DNA of 64,000 nt, taken from the NCBI RefSeq assembly GCF_932276165.1, contig NC_064008.1, positions 687,001-751,000 of the forward strand, read 5' to 3'. A program made the translations under genes and the position numbers. Shown here in pieces: positions 21,601 through 32,800 of this stretch. Every line of letters starts with the position of its first letter. Within the stretch, counting starts at the first letter, position 1. Under the pieces are notes generated by a model. That model was not told the DNA's origin, did no database searches, and saw nothing but the letters and a program-made list of their open reading frames with translations. The stretch comes from Plutella xylostella (taxonomy: Eukaryota > Arthropoda > Insecta > Lepidoptera > Plutellidae).

Positions 21601-22621
21601 GTGATGACCATGTATAAATTTTATTTTTATCAACAACAACTCTTGGTTCTGATACAGTAGGTGTAGAAGAGATGGGTACTTGCAATTGTTGCTGAACGGA
21701 ACTAGTATTTCCACCGTCAAGCCGCTGCCTCTTTGAAAGTTGATGAAGTGGCAAATTGTCCTCCTCCTCGCTATCTGAAGACCCATAGTGAATTTCAGCT
21801 TGAGCTCGAAGTTGCGATCCAGGTAAATTATCCAGCAACACTTGATTTTCATCCCCAGAATCTTCGTCTGTAATATCTGCACTGTGGTTTTCTGGTGGAA
21901 ATATGATGACAGAATCTGGTATAGGACCTTCGTCTTTCTCCAACTCCTCCACAATTTCATGCAGCTTTAGACTTCGTCGCTGTAGTCTAAAACAAATACA
22001 AAGGGAATTATTGCCTATGCTATACCTACGCCAGTAGCACATTTTACTACTGGCGTTTATAAACAACGTGAACTTTATTTCATAATTACTCTTTTGTAAA
22101 AGTCTCCAATCGATTATTATTTAATAGTTTTTGTTAAATTGTGATACTAACAATACGATATCGATACATTATTTGATGTAATTACAGAATTAATTATATA
22201 TACTTACTTTGATAAACTCATAGTTGAAAATCACTTCATAAACTGGTACACAACACTAAACGTTATTATCCAAACTCATTCACAATACAGACTGGAACTA
22301 ACAAAGCACTTACCAGTTCAATGGTAAAAACAAAATTTAAAAAAACTACCCTCATTTTGTCATATAATTTTATTTTCTATGCGTTGTTTTAAAACGACGG
22401 TAGCTATATCTGGGTTAATGGAATTACGATACCTTATGGGACACGATGTATATATGGTATATGTCTGTAGTGACGAATTACGATGACTAAAAAAATCACA
22501 CGAAAATCGGACGAAGATTTTCATTTGTTTTTTAAATAAATAATTGAAAGGAACTTACCCCCTGACCAAGCACTGCAGCCATGACGGAGAATACAAACAG
22601 AACAAACAAAAACAATTTCAT
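18626..22621 (-). CDS. Small secreted peptide gene, copy 3, with piggyBac in intron 1
   Basis: Exon 1 (22621-22559) encodes MKLFLFVLFVFSVMAAVLGQ plus G and ends GGG|GTAAG. Exon 2 (19739-19614), after CTCTTTCCCAG, reads RVRRKLYFGDHPERDR..., then PEGPCVRGCKDRLYRMF and TGA, giving a 62-residue precursor. It keeps only the middle two of the four Cys found in the 46004 product. A donor GGA T|GTAAGG inside exon 2 lies in frame with an exon 3 (18639-18626) after TTTGTTTGCAG; splicing would replace CKDRLYRMF by FPVG. AATAAA lies at about 18598-18603. The 2.8-kb intron 1 contains the whole piggyBac-like element at 19899-22414. A SINE abuts the exon 2 stop, and an RTE tail lies in intron 2. TATA and initiator are intact, so expression is possible but unproven. 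Confidence 0.55.
18965..19180 (+). repeat. RTE-type LINE 3' tail
   Basis: TGGGCTGGTCATGGTCATGG, CGATAACCGTTGGGGTAGACGAG and GGATGAGGAAGGCCGAGGACCG match the C-terminal end of the RTE copy at 56130-56300 (W-A-G-H..R-R-T-D-N-R-W-G-R-R). Only the tail is present. Confidence 0.7.
19290..19612 (+). mobile_element. tRNA-derived SINE, second family
   Basis: The head GGTGGTGGCTCTGGCTC...GAGTTCAAATCCTGGCC has A- and B-box-like blocks. The body contains GGAAAACATCGTGAGGAAACC, CTAAATGCATTGTAC, and CTACCCCTTCGGGGATTACAGTCGTGAG. A further body copy is at 51205-51370. It ends next to the stop codon of exon 2 of the 22621 gene. Confidence 0.55.
19899..22414 (-). mobile_element. piggyBac-like DNA transposon
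   Basis: Flanked by TTAA at 19895-19898 and 22415-22418. The flanks join into a continuous homolog of the intron in the 46004 gene (…CGTAATTCCA-TTAA-GAGGAGACAAAAA…), which proves the insertion point and duplication. Ends are CCAAGTTG... and ...ATATCTGGG. Subterminal inverted repeats CGTTTTTAAACAACGC (about 20032) and, on the other strand, CGTTTTAAAACAACGC (about 22396) lie at unequal distances from the ends, as is usual in this superfamily. The element is 2516 bp and carries one transposase gene without visible damage, so it may be recent. Confidence 0.85.
20165..22221 (-). CDS. piggyBac-like transposase (DDE_Tnp_1_7 type)
   Basis: This enzyme cuts and pastes its element at TTAA. The long frame (to 21986) reads without stops through a conserved transposase core and a Cys-rich C-terminus (CSFCHKHANFFCKKCNV...NCFEQYH). 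Catalytic Asp candidates in family order: SIDEAMVPY (D283), LFFDNFFTS (D368), GVDRSDQN (D481), spliced numbering. The frame's first codons upstream of 21986 look like intron: TTTGTTTTAG|A precedes the coding part, and at 22221-22208 ATGAGTTTATCAAA|GTAAGT gives MSLSK in the matching phase, so I prefer a two-exon model (22221-22208, 21986-20165; 611 aa). An acidic N-terminal region (DITDEDSGDENQ, DSEEED) is typical. There is no frameshift, so it is possibly active. Confidence 0.8.
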
Positions 22622-22634
22622 TTTGATATCCTTC

Positions 22635-22680
22635 AGGAGACTGAATACTAAAAGACCGGCACACATCCTTATAAGTATAA
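22635..22680 (-). promoter_or_regulatory. TATA + initiator of the 22621 gene
   Basis: On the minus strand CTTATAAGG (about 22669-22677) is followed by TTTAGTATTCAGTCTCC (about 22637-22653), the family promoter with one change in the initiator. Confidence 0.5.
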
Positions 22681-23034
22681 ATAAAATTTTAGAATGTTAT
22701 TTAGGTTGACATTTTTACCGTGAAATCAATTAAATATTTGTAATTTCATCAATCAATTAAGCATTAATTCCTATAACTAAACGTATATTAACTGTGTGCC
22801 ACCTAGCGCATTACAAATTACTTTTGTTATTATCTGCCTACCAAAGTTCACCCTCTCTAGCATCCTTCAAAAACAAGTTCAGACAGCATTACTTAAATTT
22901 AACTTATCCAGATTAGAATAAAGCAGCATAATATATATAAAATATTTATTTATGGTATGTATTGTATTATTTTAATTATATAATATAGGTATATAATTAT
23001 TAATAGCTATGTAAGTACGTTTTAAAATAAAAGC

Positions 23035-23656
23035 GCGCCGGAAAACTACGAGATTGCACACCAATCTATCACCGTGAACTTGAATGGTTCTCCTCGGCGG
23101 TATCTTCTAAATTAGAAACAGCTGAAATGGATCCTTTTGAGAACTCTGAGACAACTTGGTGTACCCTTAAATCAACTGTTCACTCTGCTATCAAGTATAT
23201 GCCTAAAACTAACGCCTGCCAACGCAAGCCATGGATATCTCCCGAGACATGGAGCCTTATTGAGGAACAGCGTGCTCTTAAACAGGAGGGTTTAGGAAAA
23301 CCCATCGACAGAGATCGATACCGTGTTTTTCATAATACTCGTAAAGGCCAGCACTTACGGTACAAGGACGTACTGAAGCGTCACCTGGTATCGTGCGACA
23401 TATCTTGTGAGACGTGGGAGGAACTGGCCCAGAACAGACGCGAATGGCGAAATGCAGTCATGAAAGGCACGGCCAATTTTGAACACGCCCGGCTCCAAGA
23501 CCTTGACACCAAACGCCAGCATCGGAAAGCTCGCCCAAAGCCCACCTACGACTACACATACAACTCAAGTGGCCAGCTCTTCTGCTACACCTGCCGAAGA
23601 GTATTCAAGACAAAGTTCGGGTTCGCCAGCCACTGCCGAGCACACGCCCGGAACTA
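23035..23656 (+). pseudogene. Internally deleted LINE ORF: linker fused to C-terminal zinc finger
   Basis: The frame is open from about 23040 through ATG 23127 to the stop at 23656. The first part (…CTPIYHRELEWFSS… KPWISPETWSLIEEQRALKQ) resembles the endonuclease-to-RT linker of RTE/Jockey LINEs. The last part (EWRNAVMKGTANFEHARLQ … LFCYTCRRVFKTKFGFASHCRAH) resembles the extreme LINE C-terminus with a C2H2 finger. The reverse transcriptase in between is missing, although the reading frame is kept. A domesticated C2H2 protein is possible but less likely. Confidence 0.55.
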
Positions 23657-23739
23657 GCTCGGTGTCGCCGTCGACGGATACGTCGTGGAGGACATCATCA
23701 TCATCAAAGTCAAGCATAGCTGTCGGCGGGGTTCCCCTC

Positions 23740-23940
23740 ATCTCGCCTAATCTTTATTGCCCAAAACTCGTAAGGTCTAAACTTTTTTGGTCGAATCATC
23801 AGTTTGCCAAGTCTTACGTGGCAAAAGACTCGTTTCGCCTAAAACTCTTTTGGCATAATCTTGAAACACGCAAGTCTCGTTTGCTCAAATTGTTCGTATA
23901 TAGTTAGAATCTTGTTTCTCCTAATATTATCTTAATAAAT
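23740..23940. repeat. AAAACTCG/GGCAAAAGACTCG-type repeat, left part
   Basis: Degenerate short repeats (TTTGGCANAAGACTCG, AAACTCTTTTGGC) fill this stretch. Similar ones at 24590-24720 (TTCGGCGAAACGAGACTTTG) lie on the other side of the SINE and terminal block. They probably belong to one non-autonomous element. No gene seen. Confidence 0.4.
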
Positions 23941-23981
23941 AATAGGTATATTAAGTATGTTGTAAATGTAATTGTGTAATT

Positions 23982-24236
23982 GACGACCGAATGGCGTAGT
24001 GGTTAGTGACCCTGACTACTGAGCCGAAGGTCCCGGGTTCGATTCCCGGCTGGGACAGATATTTATTTAAACACAGATATTTGTTCTCGGGTCTTGGATG
24101 TGCCCGTAAAATGGCAATAGGCCCGCCCCCTATTACATTGGGACTGACATAACACTCTGGCGAAAAGTGGGCCACCTCTGCCTACCCCGCAAGGGAGTAC
24201 ATTAGTACAAGGCGTGAGTGTGTGTTTTTGTAAATG
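23982..24236 (+). mobile_element. tRNA-derived SINE (full length)
   Basis: The head GACGACCGAATGGCGTAGTGG (A box TGGCGTAGTGG region) and B box GGTTCGATTCCC are followed by a body with GGTCTTGGATGTGCCCGTAA, TAGGCCCGCCCCCTATTAC and CTACCCCGCAAGGGAG. Other copies: 48478-48735(+), 53713-53779(+, head), 54326-54480(+, body), 49265-49440(-, body), 50040-50098(-, head), 56348-56472(-). Confidence 0.8.
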
Positions 24237-24329
24237 TACAAATTGTGGTATTTTTCTCCTACATCCAAAAATCACGATATTGAATTATGAAAATATCGAA
24301 ATTTGATGACAATTATAAATTAAAACGCC

Positions 24330-24560
24330 ATTAAACCCCATGGGATCGAAACCTAAAGATAGGTGCGACGACGAGCAAAGCGAGGAGGAGCGTGTTAGGT
24401 GCACATTTTCGTCAAAAGCAAAGCGGAGCGCACCGAAGCGGAGCGGGGCGTTTCCTACATACAAGGAAACAATACAAGGCACCAGTGGCGACCAAGACCA
24501 GACCAAGCTAAAGCAAGCCAAGTTAAAGCCCGAATATTATTACTAACTTTATATAACCTA
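24330..24560 (+). repeat. GC-rich terminal block as at 240-330 and 4170-4275
   Basis: CTAAAGATAGGTGCGACGACGAGCAAAGCGAGGAGGAGCGTG and AAGCGGAGCGCACCGAAGCGGAGC share long strings with the inverted ends of the first 4.6 kb (quoted in pieces). No coding function inferred, although the + frame is open for 69 codons. Confidence 0.5.
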
Positions 24561-24698
24561 TGTCATAGCATTATTAGACTATTCAAGATTTGGCCATACC
24601 ATTATTAGGCTAATCAATAATATGCGAAATAACTTTTTACTAAACGAGATTTATACCATACGATTTTCGGCGAAACGAGACTTTGACCAAACGATACT

Positions 24699-25985
24699 AT
24701 GCAATACGAGCTTAGGCAAATAAATCTTATGCCAAAAAAGGTAGAACCCTGTCGGCGGGATAAAAATGCTTATATAAACAGAGTATGCAGCGAAATGGAA
24801 AAGCATGCAAATAGCGCACATACAAAAGATCTATTCATGAAAATCCGGCCACTAACTGGCGAATTTAAACTACGTATCTGGATAGTTGACGATGAGAATG
24901 GCCAACCAATAACAGATATAGATAAAGTGCTAGAGCGTTGGCGTGCGTATACAGAACAACTTTACAAGGATGACTCTCAGCCTTTGACCCGTCGCTGGGA
25001 GTCACATGAACTTGAACCTGACATACTGCCAGCGGAAGTTGAACATGCAATTACAAAGCTCAAGAATAACGCAGTGGGCACAGACCAGATTCCAGCCAAC
25101 CTCCTGAAGTCTTTAGGCTGCGTAGAAACTAAACTACTTTATAACATATCCCTAAAAGTATGGAGGACGGGGCAGTGGCCCCAGGACTGGGTCGAATCCA
25201 TAGTTATACCGCTGCACAAGAAGGGCTCTACGCGGCAATGTGGCAACTATCGCACACTTTCAATCATCTCGCACGCTAGTAAAATCATGCTTCGTACTAT
25301 CAACGATCGACTGTCATCTTACCTGGACATGCATATCCCGGCGGAGCAAGCCGGCTTCGTGGCTGGTCGAGGCACACGCGAACAAATTCTGAACATGCGC
25401 CAAATCATAGAGAAGTGTTACGAATTCAACAAGCCGGTCATGCTGTGCTTCATTGACTACTCTAAGGCTAAACATATTGCTGGAGATGGGCGTGCCGAAG
25501 CATCTTGCATTTCTCTTGCAAAATCTATACGTGGATAGTAGTGCCAAGCGGAGCGTGGCGTCCGACAGGGATATATTCTGTCGCCCAAACTGTTCAACAT
25601 CTACGGCGAACACATAGTCCGAGCGGCGCTGGAAGGATGGGAGGGAGGTTTATCCATCGGCGGAAGGAAGATTAACAATCTCCGCTACGCGGACGACACC
25701 ACCCTTGTAGCCACTAGCGAAGAAGAAATGGCCGTCTTGTAAGACCGGATTGAAGGTGAAAGTGCCAAACTAAGGTTGCGGATTAATAAGTCAAAAACCA
25801 AACTGCTAATTGTGGACCGCGAACAAGTTCTGACCAACTGCAGTCGCCTCAACACGTTAGACCGCGTTAGTGACTTCAATTATCTCGGATCTCTCATCAC
25901 TTACGATGGAAACTGCGATAGAGAAATCAAAAGACGAATCCAGATTGCTAAAAGCGCCATGACCAAACTTGAGAAAATATGGAAG
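24699..25985 (+). pseudogene. RTE-type LINE reverse transcriptase, 5' part (interrupted)
   Basis: Residues DPILPAEVEHAITKLKNN-like, NAVGTDQIPANLL, PLHKKGSTRQCGNYR and EQAGFVAGRGTREQIL (24699-25470) are the N-terminal RT motifs. After frameshifts near 25470 and 25545 the palm continues (RYADDTTLVATSEEEM at about 25683) and ends at AKSAMTKLEKIWKN (25980). A stop replaces a codon at about 25740. The rest of the same ORF resumes at 27860, after an inserted LINE. Inactive. Confidence 0.8.
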
Positions 25986-26019
25986 AATACAAATAAATAA
26001 TACAAATGAATAAAAAAAA

Positions 26020-27858
26020 AAACAGATTGAAAATATTGAAAACCTACAGCCAGATATAAGAATTAAAGGAAACAGTATAGAGCGTGTGCGAGAAGCACGC
26101 AATTTAGGAGTAAAGTTTGATCAACATCTTCGTTTTGAGTCGCATCTGTTAGACATTATAAGAAATTGTTTTTATAAGATCAAAATACTTTACAATATTC
26201 GTCCTTACCTTAACACAGACCTAAGAATAAAAGTTTGCGAAACATTAATTCTTTCTAAACTTAACTATGCAGACACAGTATACGGCCCATGTCTACTAGC
26301 GCGAACGCAGAAACTTATTCAAAGGGTGCAAAATGCATGCGCTCGTTTTTGCTTCAACATAGCTCCGCGCGCGCATGTTACCCCTTACCTCAATAATTCA
26401 AATTTGTTAAAATTACAGGCCAGAAGACAACTTCATTTTGCAACCCTATTATTTAAAATTATTAAAACACGTTCTCCTGACTACCTCTATACTAAATTAG
26501 ACTGGTCTAGTACTCACAACAGGCATAACACGCGTGCTTCTTCGTATATGCTGGTGACGCCAAGCTTCAAAACAGCAGTATTCCGTGGTTCCTTCAAGTA
26601 TGCTGCTAGTAAGTGCTGGAACAACTTACCCCCTCCGATACGTGCCCTAAAAACAGTAAAAACTTTTAGCACAAGACTCAAGATTTACCTTATTGCTATG
26701 CAAAAGTTAAATAAAATTTTATACTAACTTTATGTTTATCACGATAAGCCAGAAGGTAAAGCTGTCCCAAACGAGCACAACCTCCAAGCCTTGCAAAGCA
26801 GCCGCACTCCGTGCATTGTAGGTATAAAGCCATTTGAAGCTTGGCAGGCAAAGAAAAGATGTAGGTATTTTGTTGTAGTCAGCCAACGCAAACCGTTATA
26901 TAGCATAGGTACTTATACCCAAAAAAATTGTCAAATTGCTGTAGCGCACTTTGACAAAATATCTGAAAGAGAACAAAGAAAATATATTACAATTAAATAT
27001 TTTAAATCATTTATACCTAATTTTCCTACCAGGTATACGTATGAATATAATGTACTTATAATGAATGAATGTTTCTTTTTAATTGCTAGTTAATCAGTAT
27101 TTGTAATAAATTTATCAATAACTTGTAATCTAATTTATATAACTTGTAATCTAAATTATAAAAAGTAAAATATAAATGATAACTCACCATGGTTTATAGT
27201 TTCCAATTGTACTCTGTGTATGCTCTGCGCAGCAATTCATAGTTTAAAGTATGTAACTAGTCGGTCTGCATCACTACTACACGCAAAACAAGCGTATTAA
27301 CTACTTGTTGCACACATTGTTTACCAGTGGCAAAGTTGAAAAACAGGTTGCGCGGGCGCTTCGGGGCTCCGCGGGGGGTGGGGCGCTGGCCGCACGGACG
27401 TGCTCCGGCCGTGGGCGACATTTTCAGACTGAAAAAGGCTCGACGCGCCGCGAGGCAGAGGCGCGCTTGCCCTCCCTTCCCCCGCCCGTACCCCTTTGAC
27501 CCAATTTTAAGTTTTATGGTTTCGTCACGACAACCGAGACGCTTTGTTTAAGCATATAAGTATATGTTACTGTTTTTTATTCTGTTTGTCATTTTTTTTA
27601 TGTTATGTTTTTTTGAGTCAGTCAGTCAAGTCAGTCCGTGACTTCACCCAAGGGTTCTAGTTGAAAACCAGCGCTATGGTGTGGTTTAGCATACCTGCCA
27701 TAGCATCAAGCTGAACTAGAACCCATTTCAGCACCGAAAAGCAACATACATGCTTTTAATAACTTATTTTTTTTGTTTACTTTTTAACCTTTTCTTCTAA
27801 ATGTATGTGTTGTTTCTGTGTGTGTAAGAAATAAATAAATTTTCTTTCTTTTTCTTTC
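26020..27858 (+). mobile_element. Second LINE inserted into the RTE copy
   Basis: The open frame 26086-26727 is the C-terminal domain of a different non-LTR RT (LGVKFDQHLRFESHLLDII, RIKVCETLILSKLNYADTVY, ...ASKCWNNLPPPIR). It is followed by about 1.1 kb of 3' UTR with a GC-rich stretch at 27330-27500 and ends in AATAAATAAATTTTCTTTC(T). The element is 5'-truncated and sits between codons IWKN and NITKR of the older RTE. The 3' UTR frames at 27305-27551 are probably non-coding. Confidence 0.7.
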
Positions 27859-27859
27859 T

Positions 27860-28340
27860 AAATATCACCAAGCGTACCAAAGTGAGACTAGTCCACGCAC
27901 TAGTCTTCCCTATTTTCTTGTACGGCTCCGAAACATGGACAATCAAGGCCAATTTAAAAACAAGAATTGATGCATTTGAGATGTGGATTTGGCGCAAGAT
28001 GTTACGCATACCATGGACAGCCTTCAGACGGAATGAATCAATCCTGCATGAGCTCAAAATTACTGTGCGCCTGTCTGATATATGCCGATCCCGCATGCTG
28101 AAATTTCTTGGGCATATTGCACGTAGTGGCCCAGAATCCCTTGAAAAACACATTTTGATGGGTAAAGTGGAGGGGAAAAGACGAAGGGGTCGTGCTCCTG
28201 CAAGATGGTGTGACCAAACCCAATCTTATCTGCAACTCCGCCTGCACGAAGCTCTGCACACGGCTGCAGACAGGAGCACTTGGAGGACACTGTCCCGGCC
28301 CAACCTCAATGCTGACATTGACTGATGATGGTCACGATCC
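27860..28340 (+). pseudogene. RTE-type LINE, 3' part
   Basis: This continues the frame of 24699-25985: NITKRTKVRLVHALVFPIFLYG, then SETWTIKANLKTRIDAFEMW..., MLKFLGHIARSG, and GRAPARW...; the stop at 28325 is followed by a (GATGATGAAGAT) tail. Joined to the first part it makes a nearly complete RTE ORF end. Confidence 0.8.
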
Positions 28341-28409
28341 CCATTCTATGGGGTACCGACTTTGATGATGATGAAGATGTACGTTTTAAGTATTTATATG
28401 TGTTCATAA

Positions 28410-28955
28410 TATAATTATGAACACATATAAACTCCAGAGACAAACATTCACTTCCAGAGAGCGTGCGACAGTCACCATCGTTAGCAACCTTTAAGAAAAA
28501 TTTGAAAGAACACTATTTTAATACCCTGGGTTGGCAGAAATAGTTAAGTATTATGTTTTCACAGTTGTCTGATTTATTTGTGTACGTTTTTATAATATTT
28601 ATGTAAGTATTATTTATATATGTATATATGTATTATTATAATATGTAGGGACATGTATAAAATCATATATATACTATTGTACTATAGTTATGCATATTTT
28701 GTAGGTAGGTTTAAGTAAGATTAAGATATACTGATAGGCTAATTTGTTATATTTTTTTATTGTGCTATTAATTGATTGAAAGCGTTAATGTCCTCTTCTC
28801 CCAACCTAACAAGGGTTGGCTGGAAGAAATTGCTTTTTGGCAATAAGCCCGCCTTTGTACATTGTTAGTTTTCTTTAATGTTCTTCACCTTTTATTAATT
28901 GTAACTTTATAATGTACAATAAAGTGTTCATAAATAAATAAATAAATAAATTATT
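28410..28955 (+). repeat. 5'-truncated Jockey-like LINE end
   Basis: The frame SLPESVRQSPSLATFKKNL plus KEHYFNTLGWQK and stop (about 28450-28543) matches the tail of the minus-strand LINE at 62745 (LPVNVRLSPSLATFKKS). The 3' UTR has GGCTGGAAGAAATTGCTTTTTGGCAATAAG and an (AAAT)n tail at 28935-28952. Confidence 0.75.
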
Positions 28956-29772
28956 TGAGTATTATTGTATGTCGGTATTTACATATTGTTCATAGTAAGT
29001 AATTATGTTGTATATATCTTGTCTTGTCACACATTACCCCTTTCTTTATACTATCGATTTCCTTTCAATGTGGTTGTCTGAGAGATTACTACAAGATAAG
29101 AGATTACTTTTAGTAATAAGTTCGCCGATTGTACTATTTATTTTCTTGTCTATGTTTATGAAACTATTTCTGTTTGTGTGCAATAAAGAGTATTTTATCT
29201 TATCTTTATCCACGACACAGGGTCAGCCTAGTGTGGACTTCACTGAAATTCCATGCGATCTACCTCATGTCATCAGTTAGTATGGACGACTATTATTACT
29301 CTAAGGGACGACTGGTACGGTCAAGTGCAGAGAAACCTGACCCCCTCTCCTAGTAACAATGCTTCTGAGAGGGGTCAGGTTTATCTGCCTCTTACTGTAC
29401 ATACCATCTTTTATTTTCTCACTGTCTGATTAAATAATGTTTGTCTATGCTTACCTACATAGTGTGTAAATAATCAATTTTTGATTTTGATTTGATTTGA
29501 TATTACACACAGTTATAAAAGACTAAGTAATCAACTTATTTACCATGAAATTTGTGGAACTACAATCGAATGTACCCATAATTTTTTCGTTATGTAGGTA
29601 CCTACTGAGTTTCAATAATTTCACATAGTATAATTTTACAGTTACAGTTATATTAAAATGTTACGAAACAAATAAATAACGTAGACATCAAAATTTCTGA
29701 AATTTAATTTAACGGTCCTAATTTGAACATAAATCATTATTTTGTAAAAATAATAATAATAATAAAAAAAAT

Positions 29773-29815
29773 CCTTTATAAGCTGGTCTGTCAATGTTTC
29801 AGTATTCAGTCAACT
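29773..29815 (+). promoter_or_regulatory. TATA + initiator of the 29832 gene
   Basis: CCTTTATAAG at 29773-29782 and GTTTCAGTATTCAGTCAACTG at about 29796-29815. Confidence 0.6.
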
Positions 29816-29831
29816 GAAGAATTTCAATATA

Positions 29832-32800
29832 ATGAAACTGTTCGTGTTTGTTTTGTCTGTTTTCGCCGTCCTGGCTGTAGTCATGGGGACCGGCACTGAT
29901 AGGACTCCGCCGGTAAGATTCCTAGGGCCACTTGCACCTACATATTAAATCTAGATTTAGTGTTAAATCTCGATTTAGTGTCAAATTTTATATGGACTGA
30001 CGTTTCTTAAATCGAGATTTGACACTAAATCTAGATTTAACATGTTTCTGCAAGTGGCCCCTAGTCTATCATCATAAGGCCTAATTTCACACCATTCGGT
30101 TAGGTTAAAAATACCTCGGTTTGGTTACATCATAGACCGTTAAGGTTAGTGAGTGTCCCACCATGCAAAATTAAGGGGTTAACTCCCTTGATCGGGTGAT
30201 TAACGTAATTGCTGCTGTGGGGTTCCGCTAAGACTGACGAAATGTTACTCACAATTTGCTCTCATAGTAATTTATCTATTATGGAAAGCAATAAATAATG
30301 AAATTGTTTTTGTATCATTCTTCGCTACGGCTTAAGAAACTATGCACTCTACTAAGTTCCTAATAATTTCATTGAAATAGTACCTACATAGTATTTAGAT
30401 AATCAAAGTTGTTTTTTTGCTGCTGTTTTTTTTGTAATTAAGTCTAAAAATATCAAATATTGTTCTAAAAGTGAGATTTCTCGTTTTTAAAATTCGTGTT
30501 CAATCAATAATACATATACCTATTCAATACCAACCTACAATAATTACTTACGCTATAATAACATGAATTTAGGAGTATATCATATGAGTACCTATACTTA
30601 TTTATAAACATTTTATTTTTATTTTTTTATTTTATTATTTTTTATTTTATTATTTTAAGATTAACAAACAATAGTACATTATATTTAACCTAATGGTATT
30701 ATACACATTAAATAGTAACGAATGTACTACCAACACAGTTAACCACAGATTACCAAAAAAGTATTTTATGAGTAAATTATACAGTTATCTAATTTCATTA
30801 AGTAGGTAATTATTTAAACTTATGGAAAGAAACATGCAAACTAACAAAGTAAGATTTAACTTAAGTGACTAAAGAAAGAAACTAAAGAAACACCTTTTTG
30901 AAATTTGAAAAGTATTCAGTAACAAAAGAACATGTGGATAATATTAAGTAAATATATGTATAGCAGGTAGTAAGTTTGTACATATACATTGTATAAATAT
31001 ATTTGCAATATATTACATGATATAATATGTAGATAATAATTATTGTGATTACGTTAGATTTTCCAGAGTATCAATAATATGTCTCCTATAATTACTTGGC
31101 TTACTTGATATGATGTCAATACTATTAAAGAATTTATTATAAGAGCTTGCTAAGCGATTAAATGGCTCACGTTTACCGGCGTTAGTGCGAGCTGTTGAGA
31201 TAGCGAACAGCTGATAGGGATGGGCAGCCCGCGCTGGAGTCGCCCGGCTGGGTACACGATAACATAGTTTATTGTTCAGGTCAATACAGTCATATTTGGA
31301 GTGACAAAGGTCATATAGAAGCATAGCATCTAGTAAGGTGCGTCGATTTTCTAGGGATAAAATAGAGTAATTGCTGAGGAGCGTTTTATATGGCATACGT
31401 GAATGGAAACATCGGTAATGCATAGATCTCAAGAAAATTTATTTACTAATAACCACAAAACTATTATTTTCTACAGTATAAAAGGCATTAGGTTGTAATA
31501 AGGTTTAATGTAAATATATCACCGTGCGTATCATGTTTCAAAACACCCTGTATAGTGCGTCGCACATTTTTTTGCGGAGAGTAGGGATTTGCGAACCGGT
31601 TTCGCGGCCGCCCGGCGAGCGATGCCGCTGCGGAGATATGTTATGTTTGCGAACTAGCTCTAATTAGGTGGCAATACCTACTTGTATGGACTAGCGAGCC
31701 TGTGTACAAAACGCGTAGATGACGCTTTCTGTATGACACCGAGTATGTACCGGCGACTTTTAGTAAACCGCTCTGTCCGCAAATAATGTATTGATGTTAA
31801 CTTATGGTAGTTCTACTACCTACCTAAGACCTATCTACCTTAGAAATGAAATTGTATAAGTACCTAAATAAGTAATTTTAATACCTCCTTACTTAGTGCA
31901 AATGTAAAATTAAAAGTTAAGTAAGTACCTATGTAGAAATTATAATGTTATATTCATGTTACTGCTTCGTAGACCACGATTGTATCTAGTGTCAAGACAA
32001 ACCCTTTAGGTTTAATGGCATGTTAATTTAAAAACCTAACTATGTTACACAATGTTTTGTATAAATAAAAAAAAAAAAAAAAAAAAGGACCGATTTTCCA
32101 TAGAAAAAAATATATCAAACGCTTTGTTTTATTTAATTTTCCATAAAAGAAGATAAACCGTATGTATTATCTCGACATATGACAAATTACCAGCAAGTAG
32201 GTAAGCAAAAAAACGGGCTATACAGTCATAAATATGAAAATCGAAAATTTTGACAGGCAAGACCGTATTATCTTCGGACCGCCTCAGAAAAACACTTGTA
32301 GATATGAAATGAAATGACTTAGGCTCAATTGAAGTATATTTTTTTATTGGCAAAGAGTTAATCTACCAATCACAAAAGAAATATATTTATTTTATTTATT
32401 ATTCTTTAAATTATGAGACACCAAACTTTCAAAACGCGATATCTCGAAACTACGTTTTTCAAGATATGACGGTTCGGATTGTCATGTGCGATATATTTTT
32501 CCCTCATATAAAACAGTTTTATCAATGAATTAAAATAGGTTTGGTGGCTGCTAACTTACGCAAAGCGGGTCAGATTTTGCCATTCTTCTTTGAACAAAAT
32601 ATTAACGCTTTGAGCTGTTGTTAAGCCTGTTTTAACAGCACGCAGATACAATAATTAATACTTGTATGAACGCGTGCGGGGCAATCCCGTGTGCGCGATC
32701 AAATCCGCATGCTGTTAGAATCAGCCTAATATTCTGATGCGCTGTCAAATATACTTCAATATTGCAGACGACGTCATTAACCTTTTATCGTGAAGGAGTA

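Noticed and set aside
22066..22066. ATG at 22066 as the piggyBac transposase start
   Set aside because: The sequence between it and 21987 looks like intron ending in TTTGTTTTAG; the spliced start at 22221 fits phase and composition better.
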